Assembly: GCA_044360435.1 (NCBI GenBank)
Contig: JBIKKI010000011.1
Location: 1-35,254, forward strand
Length of the DNA stretch: 35,254 bases
Source: REEB481 sp044360435
GTDB taxonomy: Bacteria; Bacteroidota; Bacteroidia; NS11-12g; UBA955
Reading direction: 5' to 3'
Shown: one piece after another, positions 1 to 8,857 of the stretch
Layout of the letters: the number at the start of each line of letters is the position of its first letter
Numbering within the stretch: position 1 is the first letter of the stretch
The notes under the pieces: model-generated
The model's database searches: none
Told to the model about the DNA's origin: nothing
The model's input: only the letters and a program-made list of their open reading frames with translations
Position numbers and translations under genes: made by a program

Positions 1-2094
1 CACCATCTGACTTCCGGCATGGTACAGGCTGTCAAAGGGAAAGGGTTTCTCCATGACCTTCAAACCTGTAATGGCGGTAAGTGGCGGTGTAGTGTTGATG
101 CTCAAAGCTTCTGGCTTGAAGTAGTTGATACCGTTGATGCCACCGAACCAAAGACTTCCAGCTCTGGTTTTCAGGTAAGTTCCTTCGTTGAACTCTAAAC
201 TTTGAACCCGCGAGCTTTGGTTCAAATGGCGGACGCTTCCCTGGGAAGGCACATACACCATCAGGCCGCGGTTGGAAGACATCCACCAATTTCCCTGCTG
301 ATCGAGCAACAAGCCATAAACAACATCATTGGATAAGCCATTGGCCGTAGTCAGCGTAAACACTTTGCCACTGCGGCGATTCAGAATATTCAAACCTCCG
401 CCATAAGTACCCAGCAACAGCGTATCCTGACCTAACGGCACCACACACATCACATTATTGCTGCTCAGGCCCAGGTTTGCGCCTTGCTTCTGGGTATAAT
501 GCCTGTGCACATTACCTTCAGTATCAAGAATGATTAGTCCGTTGCCGAAGGTGGCACAAAGCAACAACCGCTGCACAGGATCATACCGTACTTCCATGAT
601 TTGGTAATCGGGAAGATTGGGTTGTTTTCTCAGGGTTTCCGGAATGATCCGGTAATGTTTCAGCAGGTTCTTATCGGCGTGGTACCTCCACAAGCCTGCC
701 GTGGTGCCGAGCCACAAACTGCCATCCGGGCCCTGGGTAATGCTCTTCACCTGAAGTTCCTGCAATTGCTGCCCATCTGAAGTTTTGGCGAGCACCTTTT
801 TAAACGTCCGTGCCGCAGGATCAAATCGGAACAGCCCGTCGTTGCCGGCACCAACCCAGTATCTGCCTTGTGCATCCCGAAAAATGGAACGCACGGAATT
901 TGAAGGCAGCCCGCTGCAATTATCGGCCCCGTAATGCAGGATCAATCCACCTGGCGTAACCCTGTTGATGCCGCCATCCAGGCTGCCAGACCAAATGCTT
1001 CCATCCACATCTTCAAATAACCCGTAGGTATTTCCTGTGGAAAGAGAACCGGGATCGCCCGGAATATGCCGCAGCAAGCCAAACTGCTGGTTGAGCGGCT
1101 TGTACACACTCAATCCGCTGAGTGTGCCAATCCATACGTTTCCTTCCCTGTCTTCATCCAAACACAAAACAGAATTGTTTGACAATCCCTCGGTGCTGAA
1201 GGCATTATACATGCAGCTTACGGCTTCCGTGAGTTCCCGGTCTTTAATCCTGAAACGCTGTACACCGTTGAAGTAATTATTGGCACACCACAGATATCCG
1301 CGTGTATCTGCCTTCATCGCGATGATGTTGCGAAACAGTGCTTCACTGCCTACGGGCGTACGCACGGAGTGCATTTGTCCGTTGCCGATCCACTTCAAAC
1401 CCTCTGTGGAAGTTGCCGCAAATACATAAGGCCCGTGGAAAGCCATGGCCAACACGGTGCTGTTGGTGAGCCATGAAGCTTTTACCTGGCCGGGCTTTGC
1501 AGGATCTAAAACCCGGATGCCTCCCTGGCCGCCAAGCCACAACATTCCATCCGCAGAAAAGCCCATACAATACGGCATAAAGCTGCTGTCGTCCTGCAGT
1601 ACCGGCAAGGGCCGGATTTCGGGCGCTTTCGTTTCGGCCAGCCAGGCACCGCCCTGTTGCAGCAGCCAGCACACGTAACCGGAAGGTGCTGATTCAATTC
1701 CTAATATCGGCAGGCGTGCGGGATTGCTGCGCAGAAATTCCGGATGACGCTGAAATCGGGCATTACGGCTGTTGTACAGGGTGATGCTTCCATCGTTGGC
1801 GCCAATCCAGATGCGGTTCAGCCGGTCTTCAGCAAGAGCCGTGAGGTAATTGTCCTGAAGGCCACTTGCCGACATGGGCTGGCTGCGAAACACCGTGAAG
1901 TTATGACCATCGTAACGGTTCAGTCCCTCGGCAGTGGCAATCCACATAAATCCGTCCGACGATTGAATCAAATCCAAAACGGTACTTGCCGACAAGCCGC
2001 GGTTCACCGAGTAATTGTCAAAACGCAGCTGCCCGAACGAAGTCGGAACCCGCAGCCACAAAACCAGAAAAACAAAGTACCGAATCAGGCGCAT
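1..2094 (-). CDS. Two-component regulator propeller sensor protein, partial (C-terminus beyond left edge)
   Basis: The frame is open for 698 codons from ATG at 2094 to base 1, with no stop. It begins with a probable signal peptide (residues 1-21, hydrophobic, ending near SFG). From about residue 24 come Reg_prop-type beta-propeller blades, recognisable by recurring G-x-x-W-I/L-G/A-x-x-x-G-L-x-x-Y/F units such as GFMWIATAEGLNRYDG, GNVWIGTLSGLSVYK, GSLWLGTTAGLWRYH and GSLWFGGINGINYF. After about residue 675 (INTTPPLTAITGLKV) the start of a Y_Y_Y-type domain is visible. Family members usually continue into a transmembrane helix and a kinase or DNA-binding module; that part is not seen here. The ATG overlaps the stop of the LytTR regulator (ATGA), so the two are probably co-translated. 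The propeller likely senses a periplasmic ligand; the ligand cannot be inferred. Confidence 0.92.
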   Translation of the reverse strand, partial: MRLIRYFVFLVLWLRVPTSFGQLRFDNYSVNRGLSASTVLDLIQSSDGFMWIATAEGLNRYDGHNFTVFRSQPMSASGLQDNYLTALAEDRLNRIWIGANDGSITLYNSRNARFQRHPEFLRSNPARLPILGIESAPSGYVCWLLQQGGAWLAETKAPEIRPLPVLQDDSSFMPYCMGFSADGMLWLGGQGGIRVLDPAKPGQVKASWLTNSTVLAMAFHGPYVFAATSTEGLKWIGNGQMHSVRTPVGSEALFRNIIAMKADTRGYLWCANNYFNGVQRFRIKDRELTEAVSCMYNAFSTEGLSNNSVLCLDEDREGNVWIGTLSGLSVYKPLNQQFGLLRHIPGDPGSLSTGNTYGLFEDVDGSIWSGSLDGGINRVTPGGLILHYGADNCSGLPSNSVRSIFRDAQGRYWVGAGNDGLFRFDPAARTFKKVLAKTSDGQQLQELQVKSITQGPDGSLWLGTTAGLWRYHADKNLLKHYRIIPETLRKQPNLPDYQIMEVRYDPVQRLLLCATFGNGLIILDTEGNVHRHYTQKQGANLGLSSNNVMCVVPLGQDTLLLGTYGGGLNILNRRSGKVFTLTTANGLSNDVVYGLLLDQQGNWWMSSNRGLMVYVPSQGSVRHLNQSSRVQSLEFNEGTYLKTRAGSLWFGGINGINYFKPEALSINTTPPLTAITGLKVMEKPFPFDSLYHAGSQMV

Positions 2095-2837
2095 CACAGC
2101 TTGGTCAGTGTAGCCATGAACGCCTCTTTGCGCCGCTTGCTTACATCCACCTGATGCCCGTTGGACATCACCACATAACCGCCTTCACCCCGCACATATC
2201 GCCGCAGTTCGTTCAGGTTGATCAGGTAGCTTTTATGGACCCGGAAAAAACCCCGCTGTAACAGCAGACTTTCGAATTCGCCAATGTTTTTGGATACCGT
2301 GAGTTTTTCATCTCCTTTCATGAAAAAGTACGTGTACGCACCGTCGCCTTTGCAATAAATCAGGTCGCGCAGTTTCACAAAAACGAAACCCTCACTGCTG
2401 CTCAGGGCAATCTGATCTTCACCCTGACTGCGCAGGTTTTGGATCAGCACTTCATACCGCTTTTCGGCATCGGCCGTTTTTCTTTTCTCTGCAACTTTAT
2501 GCACGGCCTGGCGCAACTGGGTAACATCAATGGGCTTCAGCAGGTAATCGGCGGCATCGCTGCGAAATGCGCGGGAAGCATACTGTTCATAACCGGTGGT
2601 AAACACCAGTTCGGGTCCATCATCGGGCAATTGTTCAGCAAGGTCAAAACCGCTTTCACCATCCAGTTCCACATCCAGAAACAATACGTCCGGATTCAGG
2701 TTTCGGGTCATTTCCAGACCTTCGGCCAACGTTCCGGCCATACCTACAACCGTAACCTCAGGCACAAATTCACGGAGCAGCGCTGCCAGGGCCTGACGGC
2801 TGTTTGTTTCATCATCAACAATGAGTGCTTTAATCAT
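2094..2837 (-). CDS. LytTR-family response regulator
   Basis: This 247-residue protein has a receiver domain (about 1-120) followed by a LytTR DNA-binding domain (about 140-245). Receiver landmarks are all present: acidic pair D8/D9, phospho-acceptor D55 in FLDVELDG, T80/T81 and the KP pair at K101-P102. The LytTR part shows the typical FVFVKLRDLIYCKGDGAYT segment and the FFRVHKSYLINL core. It should be a phosphorylation-controlled DNA-binding transcription factor. Its start overlaps the stop of the upstream kinase-like gene by eight bases (ATGATTAA). Its stop overlaps the start of the propeller sensor gene. Such overlaps suggest one mRNA and fixed stoichiometry, so the propeller protein is the probable input partner. 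Confidence 0.95.
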   Translation of the reverse strand: MIKALIVDDETNSRQALAALLREFVPEVTVVGMAGTLAEGLEMTRNLNPDVLFLDVELDGESGFDLAEQLPDDGPELVFTTGYEQYASRAFRSDAADYLLKPIDVTQLRQAVHKVAEKRKTADAEKRYEVLIQNLRSQGEDQIALSSSEGFVFVKLRDLIYCKGDGAYTYFFMKGDEKLTVSKNIGEFESLLLQRGFFRVHKSYLINLNELRRYVRGEGGYVVMSNGHQVDVSKRRKEAFMATLTKL

Positions 2838-3429
2838 AAAGATTGGTGTTTTTTAGTGTTAAGATGGCTCCTTTCGCAGATTCTTTAAATTCGATTTCCG
2901 CCCCGAACAGCTGCATTCGTTCTTCGAATAATTCCATACGCAATCGCTGTTCAGACCTCAGCGTGAGGTCCTTGAACGCTGGCAGCGCCTGACTGGCCTG
3001 CACTTCAAGCTGTATGGCTCCATCCATGGCGCGTGGCGTGACCTTCAGGACTACAGGCATGGTGGCGCGCAAAGCGCGGAACAACTGCCGTTCCAGCAAA
3101 GGCATGCACAATAAACCCGGCACCTGAAATGAAGATTGTACTTCGTCCCATTCCAGAGAACATTCCGGTTTGTATCGCGTATGTTCCAGGGCAGCATATG
3201 CATGCAAAGCGGCCTGTTCATCCATCCAGCTGATGTGCGGCGCGGCGCCGAGTGCACTCAGGTTTCTCAGGTAGCCGGAAAAAAGATTCAGCAGGTACAA
3301 GCCCTGTTCACGCTCGTTGGTGAGCAAGGCAAGCTGCAGCGCTGCCAAGCCATTGAATACGGCATGTGCAGCCTGATAACTCCTCAGGAGCATGAGCGTA
3401 TTACGTTCCAAGCCGGGCTGATACTGCAT
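2830..3429 (-). CDS. Degenerate LytS-like histidine kinase (probable pseudokinase)
   Basis: This 199-residue soluble protein has no signal peptide or membrane helix. It aligns by eye to the LytS-type His_kinase plus ATPase module. AAHAVFNGLAALQ sits where the family has NPHFLFNSLNSI, so the His, the F-N pair and the Leu remain. Then come YLRNLS and the helix ISWMDEQAALHAYAALEHTRYK (family: the YL-x-ie-x-x-Rf region). The N-box, normally ENAIKHG, reads ERQLFRAL. No D-x-G or GxGL-type box is recognisable; EQRLRMELFEERMQLFG replaces the GIGLxNxxxRLxxxYG segment. ATP binding is therefore doubtful. It is the first gene of the cluster and overlaps the response regulator. It may act as a phosphotransfer or scaffold domain (inference). 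A second start 12 codons in (MLLRSYQ) is possible. Confidence 0.72.
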   Translation of the reverse strand: MQYQPGLERNTLMLLRSYQAAHAVFNGLAALQLALLTNEREQGLYLLNLFSGYLRNLSALGAAPHISWMDEQAALHAYAALEHTRYKPECSLEWDEVQSSFQVPGLLCMPLLERQLFRALRATMPVVLKVTPRAMDGAIQLEVQASQALPAFKDLTLRSEQRLRMELFEERMQLFGAEIEFKESAKGAILTLKNTNLYD

Positions 3430-3531
3430 CCTCTTCTCTTGGGAAGGTACAGCAAGCAGCCTTTACAGGCAAAAGGAAAATAATAAGCGGGGTGAAATTG
3501 ATTACCAGCGGCGGCTGGGTTCAATCTTCGC

Positions 3532-4788
3532 TCAGAGGTTCAGTACCCGTTCCAGCGGATTCTTGCCGTCAAGCAGCTGCTCGGGGTTTTCCAGCAGGGT
3601 TTTCACGCGATACAGGAAGCTCACACTTTCGCGGCCGTCGATGATGCGGTGGTCGTAACTCAGGGCCACATACATGATGGGACGAATCACCACCTGTCCG
3701 TTTTCTACCACCGGACGCTCCACAATGTTGTGCATGCCCAGAATACCGCTTTGCGGTGGATTGATGATGGGCGTGCTCATCATGCTGCCAAACACTCCGC
3801 CATTGGTGATGGTGAAGGTGCCACCGCTCATTTCATCAATGGTAAGTTTATTGTCGCGGGCTTTACCGGCGAGGCGTTTCACTTCTTTTTCGATGTCGGC
3901 CAGACTTAACTGTTCAGCGCTGCGGATCACCGGAACCACCAAACCTTTAGGCGCTGAAACGGCAATGGAAATATCGCAGAAGTCGTGGTACACAATTTCG
4001 TCGCCTTCGATGCTGGCATTCACCGCGGGCCAATCTTTCAGAGCAATGCAAACGGCACGGGTGAAGAAGCTCATGAAGCCGAGGCCGATGCCATGTTTTT
4101 CTTCGAAAACCTTTTTGTATTTGTTGCGCAGATCCATGACCGGCTTCATGTTTACCTCGTTGAAGGTGGTAAGCATGGCGGTTTCATTCTTGGCAGCCAC
4201 CAGTCGCTTGCTGATGGTTTTGCGCAGGTTGGTCATTTTCTCACGGCGTTCACTTCTTCCGCCGGAAATAGCATCTGCTCCGCGCAGCACGCCGTGTTGC
4301 ACGATGGCTTCGAGTACATCCAGCTTGGTGATGCGGCCATTGCCGCCACTTCCCTTCACCAGGTTCACCGGAAGACCATATTGCTCCAGCAGTTGAGCAG
4401 CCACGGGTGAAATCTTGACATCGGAAGGAACAGCCGAAGCCACAGGTGCCGCTGGCGCTGTTTCCGCGGGCTTTGCCGCTACTGCTTTGGTTTCAGGAGC
4501 CTTCGCTTCTTCTTTGGCCGGCGCAGGCGCGCTGCCTTCCGGACGCTTGGCTTCTGTATTCAAAACAGCCACTACAGAACCTACCGCGATGGTATCGCCC
4601 GGCTGACCGATGAGTTTCTCAATGAGACCCGCAGCCGTGGCATTCACTTCAAAAGTGGCCTTATCGCTTTCAAACTCTGCAATGGGGTCATCCATTTCCA
4701 CCCAATCGCCTTCTTTCTTCAGCCAACTGGAAATGGTTACTTCACTGATGCTCTCGCCCGGAGAGGGGACGGTGATTTCTAATGCCAT
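3532..4788 (-). CDS. odhB: Dihydrolipoyllysine-residue succinyltransferase (2-oxoglutarate dehydrogenase E2)
   Basis: E2 of the 2-oxoglutarate dehydrogenase complex transfers the succinyl group from the lipoyl arm to CoA in the TCA cycle. The 418-residue protein shows the lipoyl domain (1-78, lipoylated K43 in the SDKATFE context), an Ala/Pro-rich linker (about 80-121), the E3-binding domain (about 123-163) and the catalytic domain. The catalytic domain ends with the active-site SYDHRIIDG motif (His about 380, Asp about 384). I chose ATG at 4788 (MALEITVPSPGES), the usual N-terminus. An upstream TTG at 4806 lies inside a -7 promoter box and is unlikely as a start. The E1 gene (odhA/sucA), often adjacent, is not in this window. 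The divergent neighbour encodes a DUF2851 protein. Confidence 0.96.
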   Translation of the reverse strand: MALEITVPSPGESISEVTISSWLKKEGDWVEMDDPIAEFESDKATFEVNATAAGLIEKLIGQPGDTIAVGSVVAVLNTEAKRPEGSAPAPAKEEAKAPETKAVAAKPAETAPAAPVASAVPSDVKISPVAAQLLEQYGLPVNLVKGSGGNGRITKLDVLEAIVQHGVLRGADAISGGRSERREKMTNLRKTISKRLVAAKNETAMLTTFNEVNMKPVMDLRNKYKKVFEEKHGIGLGFMSFFTRAVCIALKDWPAVNASIEGDEIVYHDFCDISIAVSAPKGLVVPVIRSAEQLSLADIEKEVKRLAGKARDNKLTIDEMSGGTFTITNGGVFGSMMSTPIINPPQSGILGMHNIVERPVVENGQVVIRPIMYVALSYDHRIIDGRESVSFLYRVKTLLENPEQLLDGKNPLERVLNL

Positions 4789-4803
4789 AAGCGGTACTGC
4801 CGG

Positions 4804-4811
4804 CAAATGTA
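4804..4811 (-). promoter_or_regulatory. Predicted odhB promoter -7 box TACATTTG
   Basis: On the minus strand this reads TACATTTG, a full match to the Bacteroidota -7 consensus TAnnTTTG. It ends 15 bases before the odhB ATG, leaving a short leader. No clear TTTG -33 element was found. Confidence 0.5.
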
Positions 4812-4895
4812 CACAATAAGCCTTAACCTTGCTTGTTCGGCCTGTTCAGTAAGCCCTGTCTGCTGTATTTTGCAACTACTTATTATGACCTTTTT

Positions 4896-6179
4896 ATGTT
4901 TAGTATTAAAGAAGATTGGATTCATTGGATTTGGTCCTCCGGATCATTCCGCAGCCACGATTTATGCACCACCTCAGGCATTCCGGTTCAGCTCCTGAAT
5001 CGCGGCTACGCCCACAGCGACGCAGGACCTGATTTCCCTGAAAGTACCCTGCGCCTGGGGCCGGCGCTTTGGGCAGGAAGTGTTGAACTGCACGTAAAGG
5101 CTTCTGACTGGAACAAACATGGACATCAGCACGATGAAGCATACAATACCGTGATTCTGCATGTAGTCTGGGAGCACGACACCGAAGTTCGGCGCCAGGA
5201 CGGCACCACCGTTCCTTGTCTTGTATTGAAGCCATTGGTTGATCCTGCCTTACTGGATCGGCTGTCAGCGCTATACGCAAACAGCGGCTGGCTGGCTTGT
5301 TCCGGCTTGATTTCGAAAGTTCCGCAGCGGGTGCTGGATGTGATGCGCGACGCAGCGCTGATGCAGCGCATGCTGGATAAAAGCGCACCCCTGCTGGAAT
5401 TGGCCAAAGCCTGTAACCACGATTGGGAATTGGTGTTGTATCAAACCCTCGGAACAAATTTCGGGTTTCGTACCAACGGGCCTGCCTTTACACAGCTTGC
5501 CCAAAACCTGGATTACCGCATCCTGTTGCGGCATCATCACCATCCCTTCCAACTCGAAGCTTTGTTGTTCGGCCAAAGTGGCTTGCTGCAGGGTCAAAAA
5601 GATGATTATGCGCGCAGGCTGGCCAGTGAATACGCGTTCCTGAAGCACAAGTATGGTTTGCTGCCCATGCAGGCTGCTGCCTGGAAATTTCTGAGGATGC
5701 GCCCCCTGAATTTTCCTACGCTGCGCATCGCCCAGTTTGCAGTACTGATGCAGCAACACGAGCGGCTGTTTGACCGAATCCTGCATTTTCGGGATGCCGA
5801 CGAATTGCTGCAGCTGTTCGACGTAGCCGCAGTGGGATATTGGGAAGACCATTACCGCTTCGGACTGCCTTCGCCCAAAGGCATCAAAAGACTTGGCAGC
5901 GGTGCCGGCCTCAACATTCTGGTGAATACAGCAGCGCCCATTATGTTTGCATACGGGCTGTACACCCATGATCAACACCTGATGAACCGTGCCAAGATGC
6001 TGCTTGAGGCCCTGCCCCCGGAAAACAACCGTATCATCCGCAATTGGGCGGCAGAAGGTGTAACTGCTGCGCACGCAGCCCACGGACAGGCACTTACCGG
6101 GCAATGGAAACGCTTATGCGCTTCCCGCAGCTGCCTGCAATGTGCAACAGGCCGATTCCTCGCCGGAGGGCGCTTATGA
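4896..6179 (+). CDS. DUF2851 family protein
   Basis: This 427-residue protein of unknown function matches the DUF2851 family common in Bacteroidota. Family hallmarks are the N-terminal SDAGPDFPESTLRLG stretch, the WAGSVELHVKASDWNKHGH block, NTVILHVVWEHD, and the C-terminal ENNRIIRNWAAEGV segment followed by a Cys cluster CASRSCLQCATG. The last feature suggests metal binding (inference). The ATG at 4896 was chosen because the preceding codons from TTG 4833 lack family similarity. Its stop overlaps the next start as ATGA, so it is probably coupled to the glycosyltransferase. A weak -7-like TATTTTG lies at 4866-4872. No signal peptide is seen, so it is probably cytoplasmic. Confidence 0.88.
   Translation: MFSIKEDWIHWIWSSGSFRSHDLCTTSGIPVQLLNRGYAHSDAGPDFPESTLRLGPALWAGSVELHVKASDWNKHGHQHDEAYNTVILHVVWEHDTEVRRQDGTTVPCLVLKPLVDPALLDRLSALYANSGWLACSGLISKVPQRVLDVMRDAALMQRMLDKSAPLLELAKACNHDWELVLYQTLGTNFGFRTNGPAFTQLAQNLDYRILLRHHHHPFQLEALLFGQSGLLQGQKDDYARRLASEYAFLKHKYGLLPMQAAAWKFLRMRPLNFPTLRIAQFAVLMQQHERLFDRILHFRDADELLQLFDVAAVGYWEDHYRFGLPSPKGIKRLGSGAGLNILVNTAAPIMFAYGLYTHDQHLMNRAKMLLEALPPENNRIIRNWAAEGVTAAHAAHGQALTGQWKRLCASRSCLQCATGRFLAGGRL
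6165..6170 (+). promoter_or_regulatory. Shine-Dalgarno-like GGAGGG before the glycosyltransferase start
   Basis: GGAGGG lies five bases before ATG 6176. It supports this start over the longer upstream ones and stands out because most other starts in this window have no comparable purine run. Confidence 0.5.
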
Positions 6180-7624
6180 ATCAAACTTCATGGTATAAGG
6201 CTCCCTGGTTTTGGGTGCTGCTTGTGTTTTCCTGCTGGTCCGTTTTTTACAACCTTGGCAGTTTGCCGGTTCGTTTGTGGGATGAATCCCGACAGGCCAT
6301 GAACAGCCTGGAACTGCTGCAGTCTCAAAATTGGTTGTACACCACCTTCAACGGACAGCCAGACTTTTACAATACCAAACCGCCACTGCTCATCTGGCTG
6401 CAGAGCGTAAGCGCAGGCATCTTCGGTTTTTCAGAATGGAGCCTGAGGTTGCCGTCGGCACTAGCAGGTTTGCTTACGGGTGTATTGGTTTTTGCTTTTG
6501 TGCACAGGGAAACACGCAACCAGTGGGCGGCAGCGCTGGCAGGATTCAGCCTCATGGCCGCACCGGGCTGGATTGACGAACATGTTGTGCGCACAGGCGA
6601 TTACGACGCGCTTTTATGCCTGTGGCTCAGCGCCTCCTGGATGTCGTTTTACCGCTTTGAACAAACAGGCCGACTGCAATCTGCCTTGAATTTTGTGGTA
6701 TTCACATTTCTGGCATTGTTCACCAAAAGCACCGCAGGCCTGATGCTGCTGCCGGGCTTGTTTATTTGGGGCCTTGCCCGTGGGAGCCTGAAAAAGATGC
6801 TACAACTGCCAAAGGTTTGGTGGACAAGCATCTGTTTGATGTTGCTGCTGTCCTCTTGGTACCTTGCCCACGAATACCACACGCCCGGCTACCTGAACAC
6901 GGTTTGGCACAATGAGATCCAGGCGCGCTTTCTGCAACCCAGCGAAGGGCACAGCGGGCCCTGGCATTATTACCTGCAGCAATTGGCCTTTACCGACTTC
7001 CCCTGGTGGCCGCTTTCCCTTGTGGGTTTTGCTGTTTGCCTGTGGCTGCTGCGCAGCCGGACAGCCGGTTTTGTAGCATTTCAAGCAAGCGGTTTTCTAT
7101 TCCTGCTGAGCCTGAGCGCGACCAAAATTGAATGGTATGCGGCCCCGGCCCTGCCCATGCTCGCTGTAGGCTGCGGTCTGCTTCTGGCTCCGGCACAAAG
7201 CCTCTCGGTACGCCTCAGCCTCTTTGCCGCCGGCCTGGGTGCTATTGGCGCCATGTACAGTCAGACAACCCTGAAACGTTTACTGGATCCCATTGAACTG
7301 CGCGCCCCAGGGCCGGAAGACGAACTCAGCCTGTATTTGCTTGGAAGACATCGGGAACTGCGACCGGACACCAATTATCAAATTGTACGCACCGATTACA
7401 ATCCTACCCTGATGCTGTATACACGCTGGCCGGGAATGAACACACAGATGGAAACCAAAGACTGGAAACAGCTGGACTCAGGGGACCATTGCATCGCCTG
7501 GCACGCTGTTCAACTGGACAGCATTCGGGCATGGTATGATTGCCGCACCGAGCGGCAAAGCGGTCATTTACACCTGTTGGAAATCATAGGAAACAAAAGC
7601 AATCGTGCACCGAAAGCTGAATAA
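6176..7624 (+). CDS. ArnT/PMT-like glycosyltransferase (GT39-type), multi-pass membrane protein
   Basis: This 482-residue integral membrane protein has about ten hydrophobic segments. The first periplasmic loop carries the acidic motif RLWDESRQAM (D36-E37) and the sequence NWLYTTFNGQPDFYNTKPPLLIWL, which is diagnostic of dolichol-/undecaprenyl-phosphate sugar-using glycosyltransferases of the ArnT/PMT group. A later LFTKSTAGLMLLPGL segment is also typical. It probably transfers a sugar from a polyprenyl-phosphate donor to lipid A, a protein or another envelope acceptor; the acceptor cannot be read from sequence. ATG 6176 is preceded by GGAGGG at 6165-6170, an unusually good Shine-Dalgarno sequence for this phylum, and it overlaps the DUF2851 stop (ATGA). 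Longer in-frame starts from 6044 lie inside DUF2851 and were rejected. Confidence 0.88.
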   Translation: MNQTSWYKAPWFWVLLVFSCWSVFYNLGSLPVRLWDESRQAMNSLELLQSQNWLYTTFNGQPDFYNTKPPLLIWLQSVSAGIFGFSEWSLRLPSALAGLLTGVLVFAFVHRETRNQWAAALAGFSLMAAPGWIDEHVVRTGDYDALLCLWLSASWMSFYRFEQTGRLQSALNFVVFTFLALFTKSTAGLMLLPGLFIWGLARGSLKKMLQLPKVWWTSICLMLLLSSWYLAHEYHTPGYLNTVWHNEIQARFLQPSEGHSGPWHYYLQQLAFTDFPWWPLSLVGFAVCLWLLRSRTAGFVAFQASGFLFLLSLSATKIEWYAAPALPMLAVGCGLLLAPAQSLSVRLSLFAAGLGAIGAMYSQTTLKRLLDPIELRAPGPEDELSLYLLGRHRELRPDTNYQIVRTDYNPTLMLYTRWPGMNTQMETKDWKQLDSGDHCIAWHAVQLDSIRAWYDCRTERQSGHLHLLEIIGNKSNRAPKAE

Positions 7625-7635
7625 AATCAAGCCCT

Positions 7636-7643
7636 TAAATTCG
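7636..7643 (+). promoter_or_regulatory. Predicted lhgO promoter -7 box TAAATTCG
   Basis: TAAATTCG matches TAnnTTTG at five of the six fixed positions. It ends five bases before ATG 7649. If used, transcription would begin at or next to the start codon. Confidence 0.35.
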
Positions 7644-7648
7644 CAGGC

Positions 7649-8845
7649 ATGAAATACGATGCAGTGATTGTAGGCGGAGGTATTGTAGGTTTGGCTACAG
7701 CCTTGCGTTTGAAGCAATCCAGACCGGAATTGCAGGTGCTGATTCTTGAAAAAGAACAACAGGTGGCAGCCCATCAAACCGGACACAACAGCGGGGTGAT
7801 TCATTCCGGGATTTATTACAAACCGGGAAGCCTGAAGGCACGGAATTGCATCGAAGGATATTACCAGCTCCTGGCGTTTTGTGAAGAACAATCCATTCCT
7901 TTTGAACGCTGCGGAAAGGTCATCGTGGCCACACGCCAGGAGCAGCTTCCGGCATTGGACCAGATTTACCAGCGCGGGGTACAAAACGGTCTTGCCGGAT
8001 TGCGCCACCTTACCCGCGAAGAAGTGCGAGAGCTTGAACCACATTGTTCAGGCATCAAAGGCGTTTTTGTTCCCCAAACCGGTATCGTAGATTACAAAAA
8101 AGTTGCCGAGAAGATGGCCGATGTATTTTGTAGCTTGGGTGGCACCATCCATTTCGACAGCGCTGTAACCGCGGTAAAACCTGCCGCAAATGCCACCATT
8201 ATCAGCACAAAAAAGGAACAGTATGAAGCCAGACTCATGATCAACTGCGCAGGTTTGTACTGTGATAAAATTGCTGCCATGGCCGGACAGAATCTGGACG
8301 TGCGCATCATTCCGTTCCGCGGTGAATACTATGCCATCCGCCCGGAGAAAGCAGGATTGGTAAAGAACCTCATTTATCCGGTTCCTGACCCCAACTTCCC
8401 ATTTTTGGGCGTGCACTTCACCAGGCGCATCAGCGGAGAAATAGAGGCAGGACCAAATGCGGTGCTGGCCTACAGCCGCGAAGGTTATACAAAAAGCGAC
8501 ATCAACTGGGGCGAACTTTGGGAAAGCCTGAGCTGGAAAGGCTTCCGCAAAGTGGCTTCCAAATACTGGCAAACCGGGCTCGGTGAGTTGTACCGTTCCT
8601 ACAGCAAACGCGCATTTACCAAAGCTTTGCAAGAGCTGGTACCTGAAGTACAGATGAACGACCTGGAACCTGCCGGTGCCGGGGTACGGGCTCAGGCCTG
8701 TGACCGCAATGGCGGCCTCATAGACGACTTTGTGATTCGCGAAGATATTGGCTGTATCCACGTGTTGAATGCGCCTTCGCCTGCTGCTACCAGCAGCCTG
8801 AGCATTGGCAAGAGCGTTTCTGAGCTCGCCCTGAACAGACTCTGA
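7649..8845 (+). CDS. lhgO: L-2-hydroxyglutarate oxidase (FAD-dependent)
   Basis: The 398-residue protein is a DAO-fold flavoprotein that oxidises L-2-hydroxyglutarate to 2-oxoglutarate. The N-terminal dinucleotide-binding motif is VGGGIVGLATALRL (residues 8-21). The family-specific stretch HQTGHNSGVIHSGIYYKPGS follows, together with FVPQTGIVDYKKV and the C-terminal substrate/FAD segment ending HVLNAPSPAATSSLSIG. Length is close to the family norm of about 400 to 420. It starts 24 bases after the glycosyltransferase stop with its own possible -7 box. The SprT-like gene follows 12 bases after its stop, so the two are probably co-transcribed. The product feeds 2-oxoglutarate metabolism, the same substrate handled by odhB nearby, but they are separate units. 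Confidence 0.92.
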   Translation: MKYDAVIVGGGIVGLATALRLKQSRPELQVLILEKEQQVAAHQTGHNSGVIHSGIYYKPGSLKARNCIEGYYQLLAFCEEQSIPFERCGKVIVATRQEQLPALDQIYQRGVQNGLAGLRHLTREEVRELEPHCSGIKGVFVPQTGIVDYKKVAEKMADVFCSLGGTIHFDSAVTAVKPAANATIISTKKEQYEARLMINCAGLYCDKIAAMAGQNLDVRIIPFRGEYYAIRPEKAGLVKNLIYPVPDPNFPFLGVHFTRRISGEIEAGPNAVLAYSREGYTKSDINWGELWESLSWKGFRKVASKYWQTGLGELYRSYSKRAFTKALQELVPEVQMNDLEPAGAGVRAQACDRNGGLIDDFVIREDIGCIHVLNAPSPAATSSLSIGKSVSELALNRL

Positions 8846-8857
8846 GATTCTTGCCCG

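Noticed and set aside
4804..4806. TTG start for odhB, and similar TTG starts at 4833, 11307, 22028, 24585 and 28439
   Set aside because: Most fall in or next to -7 boxes, and the downstream ATG gives the normal N-terminus of each family where one is known.
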